Below, piece by piece: positions 10,077 to 18,749 of a stretch of DNA of 64,000 bases. A program made the translations under genes and the position numbers. The DNA comes from Deltaproteobacteria bacterium (GTDB taxonomy: Bacteria > Myxococcota > Kuafuiibacteriia > Kuafuiibacteriales > Kuafuiibacteriaceae), in NCBI GenBank assembly GCA_020632995.1, contig JACKEN010000001.1, positions 1,458,001 through 1,522,000 of the forward strand, given 5' to 3'. Numbering within the stretch: position 1 is the stretch's first letter; each line of letters opens with the position of its first letter. The notes beneath the pieces were generated by a model, which searched no databases, had not been told where the DNA came from, and saw only the letters and a list, made by a program, of their open reading frames with translations.

Positions 10077-11681
10077 TCACCAGCGAATGGTCAGGTTGCC
10101 CTGATCCGAGCTGCCGTTGTTGGCGAGGAGGATGCCGCCCGCGGTGGCGGCGCCCGCCACCGCGACCCCGGCCACGACCCACACCCACCACAGCGAGCCG
10201 CCCTCGTCCTCCTGCTCGTCCTTGGGGATCACCGTGCCGACCGTGGTCAGCGGCGGCGGCGGGGGCGCGCCGGCGCTCCCGACCTGGCCCACCTCGTCCT
10301 TCGGCACGAGGCTGGGGGCCTTGGTGGCGGGGCGACGCCCGCCGTCACCGGCCTTCGCGACCACCACCCCGCCCGCGGCGGGCTCGGCGGCCTCGCCCTC
10401 GGCGTACACGCTCTCGGGCTGCTTGATGGGCGCGGGCGCGGCGGCCACGGTGGTGAGCTTGGTCTCCGGCTGGCCGGGGCGCGCGATGGTGCGGCCCGCG
10501 CGGGGCGCGCGCAGCTTGGGCGCGAGCACGAAGGGTGACTCGGCCTCGGGCTGCGAGAGCGCGCCGGCCTCGGCCTGGTTCTTCGCGTCCTCGACCAGCT
10601 TGAACACCTCGATCTCGGCCGAGAGCATGTCGAGGTCGAACGCGATGTCGGTGACCCGCCCGACCTTGCCCGAGCCCACCGCCACGAACGCGGTCCGGAT
10701 CTGGTACGCGGTGTCGGTCTTGTAGATGCCGCCGAACATCACGAAGTCGGCGCCCGCCTTCTTGCCCGCCTTGGCCAGCGCGGCGACGTCGTCGGCCCCG
10801 ACCTTGTTGCCCGCGATCGCGCCCATGACCCCGGCCGCCGCGGCCGGCGCGGGCTCCTCGTCGCCCGCGCCGCTGAACTCCACGTCGAGCGTCTTGTCGC
10901 CGCGGACGCGGATCTTCTTCACCTGGACCGCCTCGCCCGGGCGCTCCACCCGCACCCAGTGCTCGCCCGGGAGCACGTCGGTGAGCACGAGCGGGGCCTT
11001 GCCCAGGTTGCGTCCGTCGAAGAGCACCGAGGCGCCCGGCTGGGCCTTCACCTCGACCCGGCCGCGGGGGCGCCGCAGCACGTTGAAGCGGGCCCGCTCG
11101 TAGACCTTCACGAAGATGGGCGGGTAGTCGGCGGCGTCGAGGATCCGCTCGGGATCCAGGTGCACCGCCCGGTTGAGCATGTCGTCGCCCTCGTCCTCCA
11201 TCCCGTCCCGGAAGTAGGCGACGCCGGCCTGCAGGTAGATCTCGGCCAGCGTGCGCAGATCGGGCACCGCGTCCCCGTTCTGCTCCACCAGCTTGGCCGC
11301 GCGCTCGAGCATCTTGGTGGCCTTGCCGAACTCGCCGTCGTCCATCGCCTCGCGCGCCCGCTCGACGTACTTCTCGGCCTGAGCCTGGGCTTGCGGATCG
11401 CCGGTCGGGGCGTCGGGGTTGGTCTCGGGCGGGGGCGCGGACGGGGCGGGGCCCACGTCGTCGGCGCGGATGAGGTTGAGCCCCTGAGCGCTCAGCTCGC
11501 GGGTCACCACCACCGTGGTCTGCTCACCCAGGTCATCCGGCATGCCCTGGTTCATGTGTTGGTAGGGCAGCACCAGGATCTTGGGGTTGCCCCCGGCCCA
11601 GCTCAAGCCCGTGGTCCCGAGGATCGCCGCGCCTACCCACACGCCGACCCAGCCTCTCGGGAGGAGGTTCTTGGACGACAT
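10077..11681 (-). CDS. TPR/PEGA-domain envelope protein with C-terminal membrane segment
   Basis: A 534-residue protein. It has a hydrophobic signal (about 10-28), a TPR-like helical region (about 100-190), then a PEGA domain (about 205-265; GRVEVKAQPGASVLFDGRNL, LPGEHWVRVE). A Pro/Ala-rich linker follows, then a strong transmembrane helix near the C-terminus (LWWVWVVAGVAVAGAATAGG). Between these is a segment (MFGGIYKTDTAYQIRTAFVAVG) resembling the conserved part of similar myxobacterial proteins. PEGA domains occur in cell-surface and secretion-linked proteins; the exact role here is not known. It sits 46 nt downstream of engB and just upstream of the kelch lipoprotein on the same strand. 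Confidence 0.75.
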   Translation of the reverse strand: MSSKNLLPRGWVGVWVGAAILGTTGLSWAGGNPKILVLPYQHMNQGMPDDLGEQTTVVVTRELSAQGLNLIRADDVGPAPSAPPPETNPDAPTGDPQAQAQAEKYVERAREAMDDGEFGKATKMLERAAKLVEQNGDAVPDLRTLAEIYLQAGVAYFRDGMEDEGDDMLNRAVHLDPERILDAADYPPIFVKVYERARFNVLRRPRGRVEVKAQPGASVLFDGRNLGKAPLVLTDVLPGEHWVRVERPGEAVQVKKIRVRGDKTLDVEFSGAGDEEPAPAAAAGVMGAIAGNKVGADDVAALAKAGKKAGADFVMFGGIYKTDTAYQIRTAFVAVGSGKVGRVTDIAFDLDMLSAEIEVFKLVEDAKNQAEAGALSQPEAESPFVLAPKLRAPRAGRTIARPGQPETKLTTVAAAPAPIKQPESVYAEGEAAEPAAGGVVVAKAGDGGRRPATKAPSLVPKDEVGQVGSAGAPPPPPLTTVGTVIPKDEQEDEGGSLWWVWVVAGVAVAGAATAGGILLANNGSSDQGNLTIRW

Positions 11682-11727
11682 GTCCCGGGCTCTACATATC
11701 GGTGTGGACTGTGGTCAATACGTCGTG

Positions 11728-12339
11728 TCAGGCCGGACCACCGGCCGGCAGGCCCAACAGATCGGTCAAGTGGAGGAAGAGGTCCTCCAGGCCCTGCCTC
11801 GTGCTCGCGCTGGTGCCGAAGACCATGTCGCGCTCGATGCCCAGGCTCCGTCCAATTCCGGCCAGGGCCGGCTTCTGCTTGGCCTTGGGGAGCTTGTCGA
11901 TCTTCGTGCCGACCACCCCGACGACGGCGCCCCGCGGCACCACCGACTCCATCAGCCAGGCCACCAGCTCCTCCTCGTCCGCCTGGACCCCGCGGCGCAC
12001 GTCCACCAGCATGAGGACGCACTTGAGCGGGTCGCGGCGCTCCAGGTAGCCCTCGATGAGGGGTCCCCAGTCCATGCGCACCGCCTTCGGGGCCCGCGCG
12101 AAGCCGTAGCCGGGCAGGTCGGCGAGGGAGAACGCCCAGTCCTTGCCCGCGACGGTGAAGAAGTTCACCAGCTGGGTGCGGCCCGGGGTCCGCGAGACCT
12201 TGGCGACCCTGGCCGAGGCCAGGGCGTTCAGGAGCGAGCTCTTACCCACGTTGGAGCGCCCGACGAAGGCCACCTCGGGCAGGCCCAGCTGGGGAAAGCC
12301 TCCCACGTCGGCGGCGGAGGTGATGAATCGTGTCCTCAT
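11728..12339 (-). CDS. engB: Ribosome-biogenesis GTP-binding protein EngB (YihA/YsxC)
   Basis: Essential GTPase of large-subunit ribosome assembly. It has 203 residues, the family's usual length. G1 GRSNVGKSS is at about 27-35, the switch region holds TPGRTQ, G3 is DLPGYGFA and G4 is GTKIDKL. The start at 12339 (MRTRFITSAADV) was chosen because upstream residues of the longer open frame are not EngB-like and extend into the ccm promoter region. It is divergent from ccmE; the shared intergenic region is 173 nt. Confidence 0.95.
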   Translation of the reverse strand: MRTRFITSAADVGGFPQLGLPEVAFVGRSNVGKSSLLNALASARVAKVSRTPGRTQLVNFFTVAGKDWAFSLADLPGYGFARAPKAVRMDWGPLIEGYLERRDPLKCVLMLVDVRRGVQADEEELVAWLMESVVPRGAVVGVVGTKIDKLPKAKQKPALAGIGRSLGIERDMVFGTSASTRQGLEDLFLHLTDLLGLPAGGPA

Positions 12340-12437
12340 CTGCTGGGGTGTCCCGTTCCGTCCTGCGTTTGGCCCAAGCGCCCGGGAACAATTCTGAGCC
12401 TCCGGGAATTCCGTGGCGTTTCCGGGGTTTGAGGTGC

Positions 12438-12470
12438 TTGGCAACCCGGCTCGAGATCGGCAGTATCTCG
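12438..12470 (+). promoter_or_regulatory. Candidate ccm promoter with overlapping operator
   Basis: TTGGCA (12438-12443), 17-nt spacer, CAGTAT (12461-12466). The -35 is a 5/6 match; the -10 is a 3/6 match. A perfect 6-bp inverted repeat, CGAGAT (12452-12457) and ATCTCG (12465-12470), brackets the -10 box, which is where a repressor would act. The ccmE ATG is about 40 nt beyond the predicted start. Confidence 0.35.
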
Positions 12471-12512
12471 AACCAGGAGGTGGCGCACAACTTGCGTCAC
12501 ACGAGGCAACAC

Positions 12513-12959
12513 ATGGGTCCAGCAGTCAAGATCGTCATGTCCGCCGCATTGATCCTCGGATCAGGGGGCTACCTTCTGGCCGAGAGCCTGCGGGATCCGG
12601 ACACCCTGACCTACTTCCACGGCGCCGACGTGGTCATCGCCCAACCCGGCCAGTTCAAGGATCAGCGCATCCGGATGGGCGGGCACGTGGCGAAGGGCTC
12701 GATCATGCAGAAGCCCGGCACGCTCGAGTACCAGTTCGAGGTCGAGCCGGTCGCGGCGATGGCGAAGTTCCCCGAGGCCCTGGGCAAGACCGTCACGGTT
12801 CGATACACCGGTGTGGTGCCGGACACATTCAAGGACGACGCAGAGGTCATCGTAGCTGGCCGGCTCACGCCGAACGGCGCGGTGTTCGAGGCCAACGAGC
12901 TCGTGGCCAAGTGCCCCTCGAAGTACGAGGCGGCCGAGAAGAACGAGAAGAAGTACTGA
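12513..12959 (+). CDS. ccmE: Haem chaperone CcmE, CxxxY variant
   Basis: Periplasmic haem chaperone of System I cytochrome c maturation, 148 residues. It has an N-terminal membrane anchor (MGPAVKIVMSAALILGSGGY) and an OB-fold core. The C-terminal haem-attachment region reads LVAKCPSKYE: the usual haem-binding His is replaced by Cys 134 in a CxxxY motif (Cys 134, Tyr 138). This is the CcmE form described for a variant System I found in archaea and some sulfate reducers. The ATG at 12513 has a GAGG ribosome-binding site 7 nt upstream and is preferred over an upstream frame that overlaps engB. It heads the ccm gene run. Confidence 0.9.
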   Translation: MGPAVKIVMSAALILGSGGYLLAESLRDPDTLTYFHGADVVIAQPGQFKDQRIRMGGHVAKGSIMQKPGTLEYQFEVEPVAAMAKFPEALGKTVTVRYTGVVPDTFKDDAEVIVAGRLTPNGAVFEANELVAKCPSKYEAAEKNEKKY

Positions 12960-13026
12960 CCCTCGGTGAGCCCGGGCGGCGCGCCCTGCCCCTCGCGCGC
13001 CGGCCCCTCACCCCAGGAACACATCC

Positions 13027-15069
13027 ATGACCGACCTCGGATATTACGCGATCCTCGCCACCTTCGTGGTGGCCACCTACACCGCCCTGGCTGCCATCTT
13101 GGGGCACCTGAAGCAGTCACCGCGGCTGGCCGCGAGCGCCCAGTACGGCGCCTTCGCCACCTTCGGGACGCTCACCATCTCGTCCGCGTCGCTGGTGTAC
13201 CTCTTCGTCACCAACGACTACTCGGTCAAGTACGTCCAGCACTACAGCGACCGCTCGATGCCGCTGTTCTACAAGGCCACGTCCTTCTGGGGCGGCCAGG
13301 ACGGCTCGCTGCTCTTCTGGGTCTGGGTGCTCAGCATCTGGGGCGCGATCGCGGTCTACCAGAACCGGAACAAGAACCGGGAGATCATGCCCTACACCAT
13401 CGCGACGCTGATGGTGATCGTCATCTTCTTCACCGTGCTGATGCTCTTCCAGGCCAACCCGTTCGAAACCTACCTTGCGGGCGCCCCCACCGACGGGCGC
13501 GGCCTGAACCCGCTGCTCCAGAACCCGTACATGGTGACCCACCCGCCGAGCCTCTACCTGGGCTACATCGGCTGGACCATCCCCTTCACCTTCGCGATCG
13601 GGGCGCTGGCCCACGGCAAGCTGGATTACTCCTGGATCAGCGCGATGCGCCGCTGGTGCCTGGTCGCCTGGTTCTTCCTCACCGTGGGCCTGACCCTCGG
13701 CGGCCTGTGGGCCTACGAGGAGCTCGGCTGGGGCGGCTACTGGGCGTGGGACCCGGTCGAGAACGCGGCGTTCTTCCCCTGGCTCACCGGCACCGCGTTC
13801 ATCCACTCCGTGCAGGTCCAGGAGCGCCGCGGCATGTACAAGGCGTGGAACCTGGTCCTGATCATCGTGACCTTCATCCTCACCCTGCTGGGCACGATGA
13901 TGACCCGCTCCGGGGTGGTGCAGTCGGTGCACGCGTTCGCCCAGAGCGACATCGGCACGTACTTCTTCGCCTTCATCATCCTCACCGTGGTGGTGAGCTT
14001 CGGCCTGCTCCTGTACCGGATGGAGGCGCTCCGCCCGCAGCAGGGCCTGGAGTCGATCCTGTCGCGCGAGTTCGCGTTCCTCGTGAACAACTGGATCCTC
14101 CTCGCCGCGGCGTTCCTGGTGCTCTTCGGGACCCTCTTCCCCTCGCTCTACAAGGGCGTCACCGGGCACGAGGTGAACGTCGGGGCCACGTTCTTCAACA
14201 CCTGGATGATCCCGATCGGCATGGTGATGCTCTTCCTCACCGGGGTGGGCCCGCTGTTGTCGTGGCGCAAGTCCACCGCGGCCACCGTGCAGCAGCAGTT
14301 CACCCTGCCGGTGGTGGTGGCTGCGATCGTGGCCGTGGGCCTCTGGTTCGGCCTCGACATCACCAACTGGAAGCCCCTGGCCACGCTGGTGCTGTGCGCC
14401 TTCGTCACCTCCACCATCCTCCAGGAGTTCTACCGCGGCACCCGCTACCGCATGCGGAACGCCAAGGAGAACGTGCTCGACGCCTTCATCACCCTCGTGG
14501 TGCGGGCCCGCCGCCGCTACGGCGGCTACGTCATCCACTTCGGCATCGTCCTGATGTTCGTGGGCTTCGCAGGCGAGGCCTTCAAGCTCGAGGAGGACAA
14601 GACCCTCAAGGAGGGCGAGAGCGTCTCCATCGGGCGCTACGCGGTGACCCTGCAGCAGCTCCGCTTCGAGGACGACGGTCAGAAGACGATGATCACCGCC
14701 GACGTCGCGGTGAAGAAGGCCGGCGCCGACATGGGCGAGCTCCACCCCGCGAAGTGGGCGTACCGGAAGCCCGAGGACCAGGTGACCACCGAGGTCTCCA
14801 AGATGATGAGCCTGCGGGACGACCTCTACCTGGTGCTGGGCGGGTACGACGCCGAGAACCGGCTCGCGACCCTGCAGCTGAAGGTGAACCCGCTGGTGAA
14901 CTTCGTTTGGCTCGGCTGCACCTTCACCATGTTCGGGTTCTCCATCGCGGTCTGGCCCGACCGGAAGAAGCAGGAGGCCACGGTCCGGGTCCGGCGCTTC
15001 ATGCCCGCCTTCGCGGGGGCGGCCAGCCTCCTGGTGATGGTCGTGACCCTGGTGCTGGCCTTCATCTGA
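13027..15069 (+). CDS. ccmF: Cytochrome c haem lyase subunit CcmF
   Basis: Polytopic inner-membrane protein that, with CcmH/I, transfers haem from CcmE to apocytochrome c. The 680-residue length and hydrophobic profile fit. The WWD-type haem-handling motif is visible as WGGYWAWDPVENAAFFPW (about residues 237-254), together with the family segment VTHPPSLYLGYIG. A large soluble loop follows about residue 520. It lies 67 nt after ccmE and 4 nt before the ccmH-like gene, so it is almost certainly co-transcribed. Confidence 0.96.
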   Translation: MTDLGYYAILATFVVATYTALAAILGHLKQSPRLAASAQYGAFATFGTLTISSASLVYLFVTNDYSVKYVQHYSDRSMPLFYKATSFWGGQDGSLLFWVWVLSIWGAIAVYQNRNKNREIMPYTIATLMVIVIFFTVLMLFQANPFETYLAGAPTDGRGLNPLLQNPYMVTHPPSLYLGYIGWTIPFTFAIGALAHGKLDYSWISAMRRWCLVAWFFLTVGLTLGGLWAYEELGWGGYWAWDPVENAAFFPWLTGTAFIHSVQVQERRGMYKAWNLVLIIVTFILTLLGTMMTRSGVVQSVHAFAQSDIGTYFFAFIILTVVVSFGLLLYRMEALRPQQGLESILSREFAFLVNNWILLAAAFLVLFGTLFPSLYKGVTGHEVNVGATFFNTWMIPIGMVMLFLTGVGPLLSWRKSTAATVQQQFTLPVVVAAIVAVGLWFGLDITNWKPLATLVLCAFVTSTILQEFYRGTRYRMRNAKENVLDAFITLVVRARRRYGGYVIHFGIVLMFVGFAGEAFKLEEDKTLKEGESVSIGRYAVTLQQLRFEDDGQKTMITADVAVKKAGADMGELHPAKWAYRKPEDQVTTEVSKMMSLRDDLYLVLGGYDAENRLATLQLKVNPLVNFVWLGCTFTMFGFSIAVWPDRKKQEATVRVRRFMPAFAGAASLLVMVVTLVLAFI

Positions 15070-15073
15070 CGCC

Positions 15074-15643
15074 ATGAAGCGAACGACGCGAGCGATGTTC
15101 GGCGCGGGGGCGCTGGTGCTTGCCCTGGGTTGGGCCAACCTCACCCGGGCCGAGCACGACACCAACGTGCCGGCCAACAAGGCGGCGAAGCTGCTGGGGG
15201 TCGACCCGGACCGGGACGAGCGCAAGCTCAAGGACCCGGCCCAGATCGACTACGCAAAGGCGGTGGGCCAAGAAGTGGTGTGCCTCTGCGGCACCTGCCC
15301 GCGCCACACCGTCACCAACTGCGACTGCGGCTGGGCCCACTTCAACCGCCGCACCATCCAGCTCGCCCTGCTCGACGGGAAGACGCGCGAGGACATCCTG
15401 AAGGCGTACGAGTCCGCCTACGGCCTCAAGGTGTTCCCCATCCCGCCTGACACCGGGCTGGGTCGGATGAGCTACCTCTTGCCCTACCTGGCCGCGATCC
15501 TGGGGCTGTTCGGGGTGGTGTTCCTGGGCATGCGCATGCGCGGCCGCAGCGCCCCGGTCCCCGTCCCGGTGGCCCAGCGCCAGGACCCCGAGGCCGACGC
15601 GGCCCGCCGGGCCCTGGCGCGGGAGCTGGACGAACTCGATTGA
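15074..15643 (+). CDS. CcmH-like thiol-redox protein with a five-cysteine motif
   Basis: A 189-residue protein with an N-terminal signal (MFGAGALVLALGWANLTRA) and a C-terminal membrane helix (SYLLPYLAAILGLFGVVFLG). Between them is a CcmH-like domain. It holds Cys 70, 72, 75, 83 and 85 in the pattern CxCxxC-x7-CxC, then the helical part NRRTIQLALLDGKTREDILKAY…YGLKV that is typical of CcmH. Canonical CcmH has only a CxxC pair. It probably keeps apocytochrome cysteines reduced, but the extra cysteines suggest a metal or an extra disulfide. It starts 4 nt after ccmF. Identification rests on context plus the helical domain, so CcmH-like is safer than CcmH. Confidence 0.72.
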   Translation: MKRTTRAMFGAGALVLALGWANLTRAEHDTNVPANKAAKLLGVDPDRDERKLKDPAQIDYAKAVGQEVVCLCGTCPRHTVTNCDCGWAHFNRRTIQLALLDGKTREDILKAYESAYGLKVFPIPPDTGLGRMSYLLPYLAAILGLFGVVFLGMRMRGRSAPVPVPVAQRQDPEADAARRALARELDELD

Positions 15644-15701
15644 CGGCGACAGCGGGGGCCTGTGTTAAGGTCCCGCCGCCGCGCCCCGGCGAGGCACTTG
15701 A

Positions 15702-16391
15702 GTGACCACCATGGCCCAGTCAGCACCCACCGCGAAGACCGCCCTGGACCGATCCCTGGTGGCGGTCGAGGTCCTCGTGGCGGTGGCGGTGGTCGCCGCC
15801 ATCGTGGGCAAGACCTACGGCGCCGCCCCGACCGCGGTGTTCCTGGTGACGGGGGGCGCGGTGGCGTTCACCGTCTTCTCGGTGGCCCGGATGCTGGGCT
15901 CCCTGCGCGACCCCACCCTCGACATGGTCGAGAAGGTGGAGGACGAGGCGCGGGCCGCCCTCGAGCACGAGAAGCTGCTGCTCCTGCAGGGCATCAAGGA
16001 GCTCGAGGCGGACGCTGCGGTCGGCAAGGTCGACCCCGAGGACTACAAGATCCTGCGGGCAAAGTCCGAGGCGGACGCGCTGGCGATCATCCAGCGCATC
16101 AAGGCCCAGGACGACAAGTGGTTGAAGGCGGCGGAGGGCCTGGTGGAGCGCCGCCTCGGCGCCGCCGCCGCGGCGACCCCGAGCGCCCCCACCAAGAAGG
16201 CCGCCCCGGCCGCCCGCCCCGCGTCGGCTGCGGCCCTCGATGGCCTCTACGACCATCGCCCGGTGCGCTTCGACCCCGGCCCGAGCGGGGTCCTGGTGTG
16301 CGCGGGGTGCCAGACCGAGAACACCGAGGACGGCCGCTTCTGCATCGGCTGCGGCCGCCCGCGGTCCCCCGAAGGTGAGGCCCAAGCATGA
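15702..16391 (+). CDS. Membrane protein with CcmI-like region and C-terminal zinc ribbon
   Basis: A 229-residue protein. Two hydrophobic helices (about 20-60) are followed by a helical segment (EKLLLLQGIKELEADAAV…EDYKILRAKSE) that resembles the CcmI N-terminal cytoplasmic loop. An Ala/Pro linker comes next, then a zinc ribbon CAGCQTEN…RFCIGCGRP near the C-terminus. The GTG at 15702 is preceded by GAGG at 15691. In the ccm context it is a plausible CcmI-type partner for haem ligation, but the zinc ribbon is not part of ordinary CcmI. It overlaps the next gene by ATGA. Confidence 0.6.
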   Translation: MTTMAQSAPTAKTALDRSLVAVEVLVAVAVVAAIVGKTYGAAPTAVFLVTGGAVAFTVFSVARMLGSLRDPTLDMVEKVEDEARAALEHEKLLLLQGIKELEADAAVGKVDPEDYKILRAKSEADALAIIQRIKAQDDKWLKAAEGLVERRLGAAAAATPSAPTKKAAPAARPASAAALDGLYDHRPVRFDPGPSGVLVCAGCQTENTEDGRFCIGCGRPRSPEGEAQA

Positions 16392-17245
16392 GCCTGCTCG
16401 TGGCGCTCCTGGCCCTTGCCCAGCCGGCAAGCCAGCCTGCATCGCAACCCAACCTCCCGAGCGGCGGCACCGCCCAGGACGTGACCGCCTCGGTCACGAT
16501 GATCCTGGAGCCGGACGAGAACCACATCAAGGTGTCCGAGAGCTGGAGCTTCGCCAACACCAGCGGCAAGTTGGTGGACGCCCAGATCCTGTCGGTGCCC
16601 CTGCCCGCCGGGAGCCGGCGGCTCAACGTCGAGGACTCCCCCGCCTTCGCGGGGGCCGAGGACGCCTCGCGCTTCTACGCGACCCAGGCCCTCGGCACGA
16701 GCCCGCTGAGCGCGGCCCTCGCCTACCTGTGGGCCACCGACGGGGGCGACGCCGAGCAGCGCAGGGTCATCCCGGTGAACCTCAGCGTGGGGCGCGTCAT
16801 CATCGAGGACATCGAGGGGGTCGAGGTGTCCAGCAACCTACGCTTCACCCGGCGGGTGCGCGAGCTGAACGGCCTGAACTTCCTCGTGCTCGACTTCAAT
16901 GAGCCCCTCCCCGCCGGCAGCACCCTCGAGCTCACGGTGAAGGGCCTGCCGAGCAAGACCACCCTCCCCCGCACCGTGGCGATGATCCTGGTGGCGGGCC
17001 TCGTCGGCTGGTTCCTGCTCCAGCTGATGTCGGCGCGGAGCGGCGCCGAGGCGCCCCTCGGGGCGATGGCCGCGCCCGCCCGCCGCGACCGCATCGTGAA
17101 GGCGCTCGAGCTCCTGGAGCGCGACCGCGCGGAAGAGAAGATCACCGACAAGCGCCACGCCCGGCGCCACGCCGAGCTCATGAGGGAGCTGGCCGACGTC
17201 CTGCGCGAGATCGAGCTCACCAAGCCGGGGCAGAGCCACGGGTGA
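16388..17245 (+). CDS. Unknown membrane protein inside the ccm cluster
   Basis: A 285-residue protein not recognised as a known Ccm component. It has a signal peptide (MSLLVALLALAQPAS), then a periplasmic beta-rich domain (about 30-195). A transmembrane helix (about 198-216; VAMILVAGLVGWFLLQLM) leads to a charged cytoplasmic helical tail (about 235-280; ALELLERDRAEEKITDKRH…AELMRELADVLREIE). Translation is coupled both ways: ATGA overlap with the gene before, and only 4 nt to ccmA. The layout (periplasmic domain, one helix, coiled tail) suggests a scaffold linking the ABC module to haem ligation; this is inference. Confidence 0.6.
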   Translation: MSLLVALLALAQPASQPASQPNLPSGGTAQDVTASVTMILEPDENHIKVSESWSFANTSGKLVDAQILSVPLPAGSRRLNVEDSPAFAGAEDASRFYATQALGTSPLSAALAYLWATDGGDAEQRRVIPVNLSVGRVIIEDIEGVEVSSNLRFTRRVRELNGLNFLVLDFNEPLPAGSTLELTVKGLPSKTTLPRTVAMILVAGLVGWFLLQLMSARSGAEAPLGAMAAPARRDRIVKALELLERDRAEEKITDKRHARRHAELMRELADVLREIELTKPGQSHG

Positions 17246-17249
17246 GCTC

Positions 17250-17993
17250 TTGGCGGCCGGCGGCTTCGACCGGGCTGAGGCCCGCAACGTCAGCAAGATC
17301 TACGGGCGGGTGCGCGCGCTCCACCGGGTGTCGCTCGACCTGACCCCCGGGCGCGTCACCGGCCTGCTCGGCCCCAACGGGGCGGGCAAGACCACCCTCT
17401 TGTGGCTCTTCTCGACCCTCACCACCCCGAGCTCCGGCACGATGCACTTCGGTGACCTGGACCCGGTCCGGGCCCGCGAAGCGCGCGGGCACATCGGCCT
17501 GCTCTCCCACGCCAGCCTCACCTACGGCGACCTCACCGCGCTCGAGAACGTGACCTTCTACGCGCGCCTGTACGGGGTCGAGGACCCGGAGGGCGAGTCG
17601 AGGCGGCTCCTCGAGGAGTTCGGCCTCCGCGAGGCCCTCGATCGCCCGGCCAAGACCTTCTCGCGCGGCATGACCCAGCGCCTGGGGCTGGCCCGGGCCC
17701 TGGTGGGGCGCCCCTCCCTCGTGCTCCTCGACGAGCCCTTCACCGGCCTCGACCGGGCGAGCACCCGCACCGTCATCCAGCGCATCCACCACCTGCGCGA
17801 GCAGGGGGCGATGGTCCTGATGATCTCGCACGACATGGAGACCACCGCGGAGCTCGCGGACGAGATCGCGATCCTGGTGCGGGGCAAGCTCACCCACCGG
17901 CACCAGGGCCGGCTCGACGGCGACGCGCTCCGGGCCCGCTACGCCGAGGTGGCGGAGGGCGCGGGCCAGGCCGCCCAGGAGGCCTCGGCGTGA
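17250..17993 (+). CDS. ccmA: Haem-export ABC ATPase CcmA
   Basis: ATPase of the CcmABCD complex that releases holo-CcmE. It has 247 residues. Walker A LLGPNGAGKTTLL is at about 40-52, followed by the ABC signature FSRGMTQRLGLARAL and Walker B LVLLDEPFTGLD. The D-loop and switch His region (LMISHDMETT) are present. Translation appears to begin at TTG 17250, 4 nt after the previous stop; no in-frame ATG or GTG precedes the conserved core more closely. It overlaps ccmB by GTGA. Confidence 0.93.
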   Translation: MAAGGFDRAEARNVSKIYGRVRALHRVSLDLTPGRVTGLLGPNGAGKTTLLWLFSTLTTPSSGTMHFGDLDPVRAREARGHIGLLSHASLTYGDLTALENVTFYARLYGVEDPEGESRRLLEEFGLREALDRPAKTFSRGMTQRLGLARALVGRPSLVLLDEPFTGLDRASTRTVIQRIHHLREQGAMVLMISHDMETTAELADEIAILVRGKLTHRHQGRLDGDALRARYAEVAEGAGQAAQEASA

Positions 17994-18736
17994 GCGCCCA
18001 GGTCGAGGCGGGCGCCGCGGTGCGGGCCAAGGTCGTGGCGCGGCAAGGCTTCTTGCAGGTGCTCCGGGACGCGGCGGAGATCGCGAAGAAGGACCTCCGG
18101 GTGGAGCTGCGCTCCAAGGAGATCCTCCTCACCATGGGCTACTTCGGCTTCCTGGTGGTGCTGATCTTCTCGTTCTCGTTCTACAGCAACGACGCCCCCA
18201 TCTCCGCCGTCGCGTCTGGCATCCTCTGGGTCTCGGTCGCGTTCTCGGGCACCCTGGGCCTCGGCCGCATCCTCGAACGCGAGAAGGAGGGCGACTGCAT
18301 CCGCGCCCTCCTCCTGTCGCCGGTGTCCCGGCCCGCCATCTACCTGGGGAAGACCTTCGGGGTCCTCGCCTTCATGGTGGTGGTGGAGCTGGTGGTGGTG
18401 CCCGCGGTCGACTTCTTCTTCAACCTCCGCCTCACCGGTGAGCAGGCCGGCCTGCTCGCGCTGACCCTGGCCCTCGGGACCATCGGGTACTCGGTGGTGG
18501 GGACCCTGCTCGCGGCCATGCTCCTTCGGGCCCGGGCCAAGGACGTGCTCCTGGCCATCGTGCTCTATCCCCTGATGCTGCCGGTGCTCATCGTGGGGGT
18601 GAAGGCCACCGCGGCCCTGATCGCGCCGGACCTCCCGATGGAGGAGTTCGTGGCCTGGGTGCGCCTGTTGGCGGTGTTCGATATCGTGTTCCTGGTGGCC
18701 TCGCTGTGGATCTTCGAGCCATTGGTGATGGACTGA
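17990..18736 (+). CDS. ccmB: Haem exporter membrane protein CcmB
   Basis: Membrane subunit of CcmABCD, 248 residues. After the family N-terminal part (AEIAKKDLRVELRSKEIL) come six hydrophobic segments. The mid-protein LGRILEREKEGDCIRALLLSP is typical of CcmB. It starts GTG at 17990, overlapping the ccmA stop. A perfect GCAA-N6-TTGC element lies near its 5' end. Confidence 0.93.
   Translation: MSAQVEAGAAVRAKVVARQGFLQVLRDAAEIAKKDLRVELRSKEILLTMGYFGFLVVLIFSFSFYSNDAPISAVASGILWVSVAFSGTLGLGRILEREKEGDCIRALLLSPVSRPAIYLGKTFGVLAFMVVVELVVVPAVDFFFNLRLTGEQAGLLALTLALGTIGYSVVGTLLAAMLLRARAKDVLLAIVLYPLMLPVLIVGVKATAALIAPDLPMEEFVAWVRLLAVFDIVFLVASLWIFEPLVMD
18043..18056. repeat. GCAA-N6-TTGC element, perfect copy
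   Basis: Spacer GGCTTC, in ccmB. Codon phase CAA-nnn-nnn-TTG (Gln-Gly-Phe-Leu). Confidence 0.7.
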
Positions 18737-18749
18737 CGAAAGGATCGAG

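Noticed and set aside
13117..15231. Long open frame on the minus strand opposite ccmF
   Set aside because: It lies fully antisense to clear CcmF motifs and has a His/Asp/Glu-rich composition typical of high-GC shadow frames. Many similar shadows elsewhere were dropped for the same reason.
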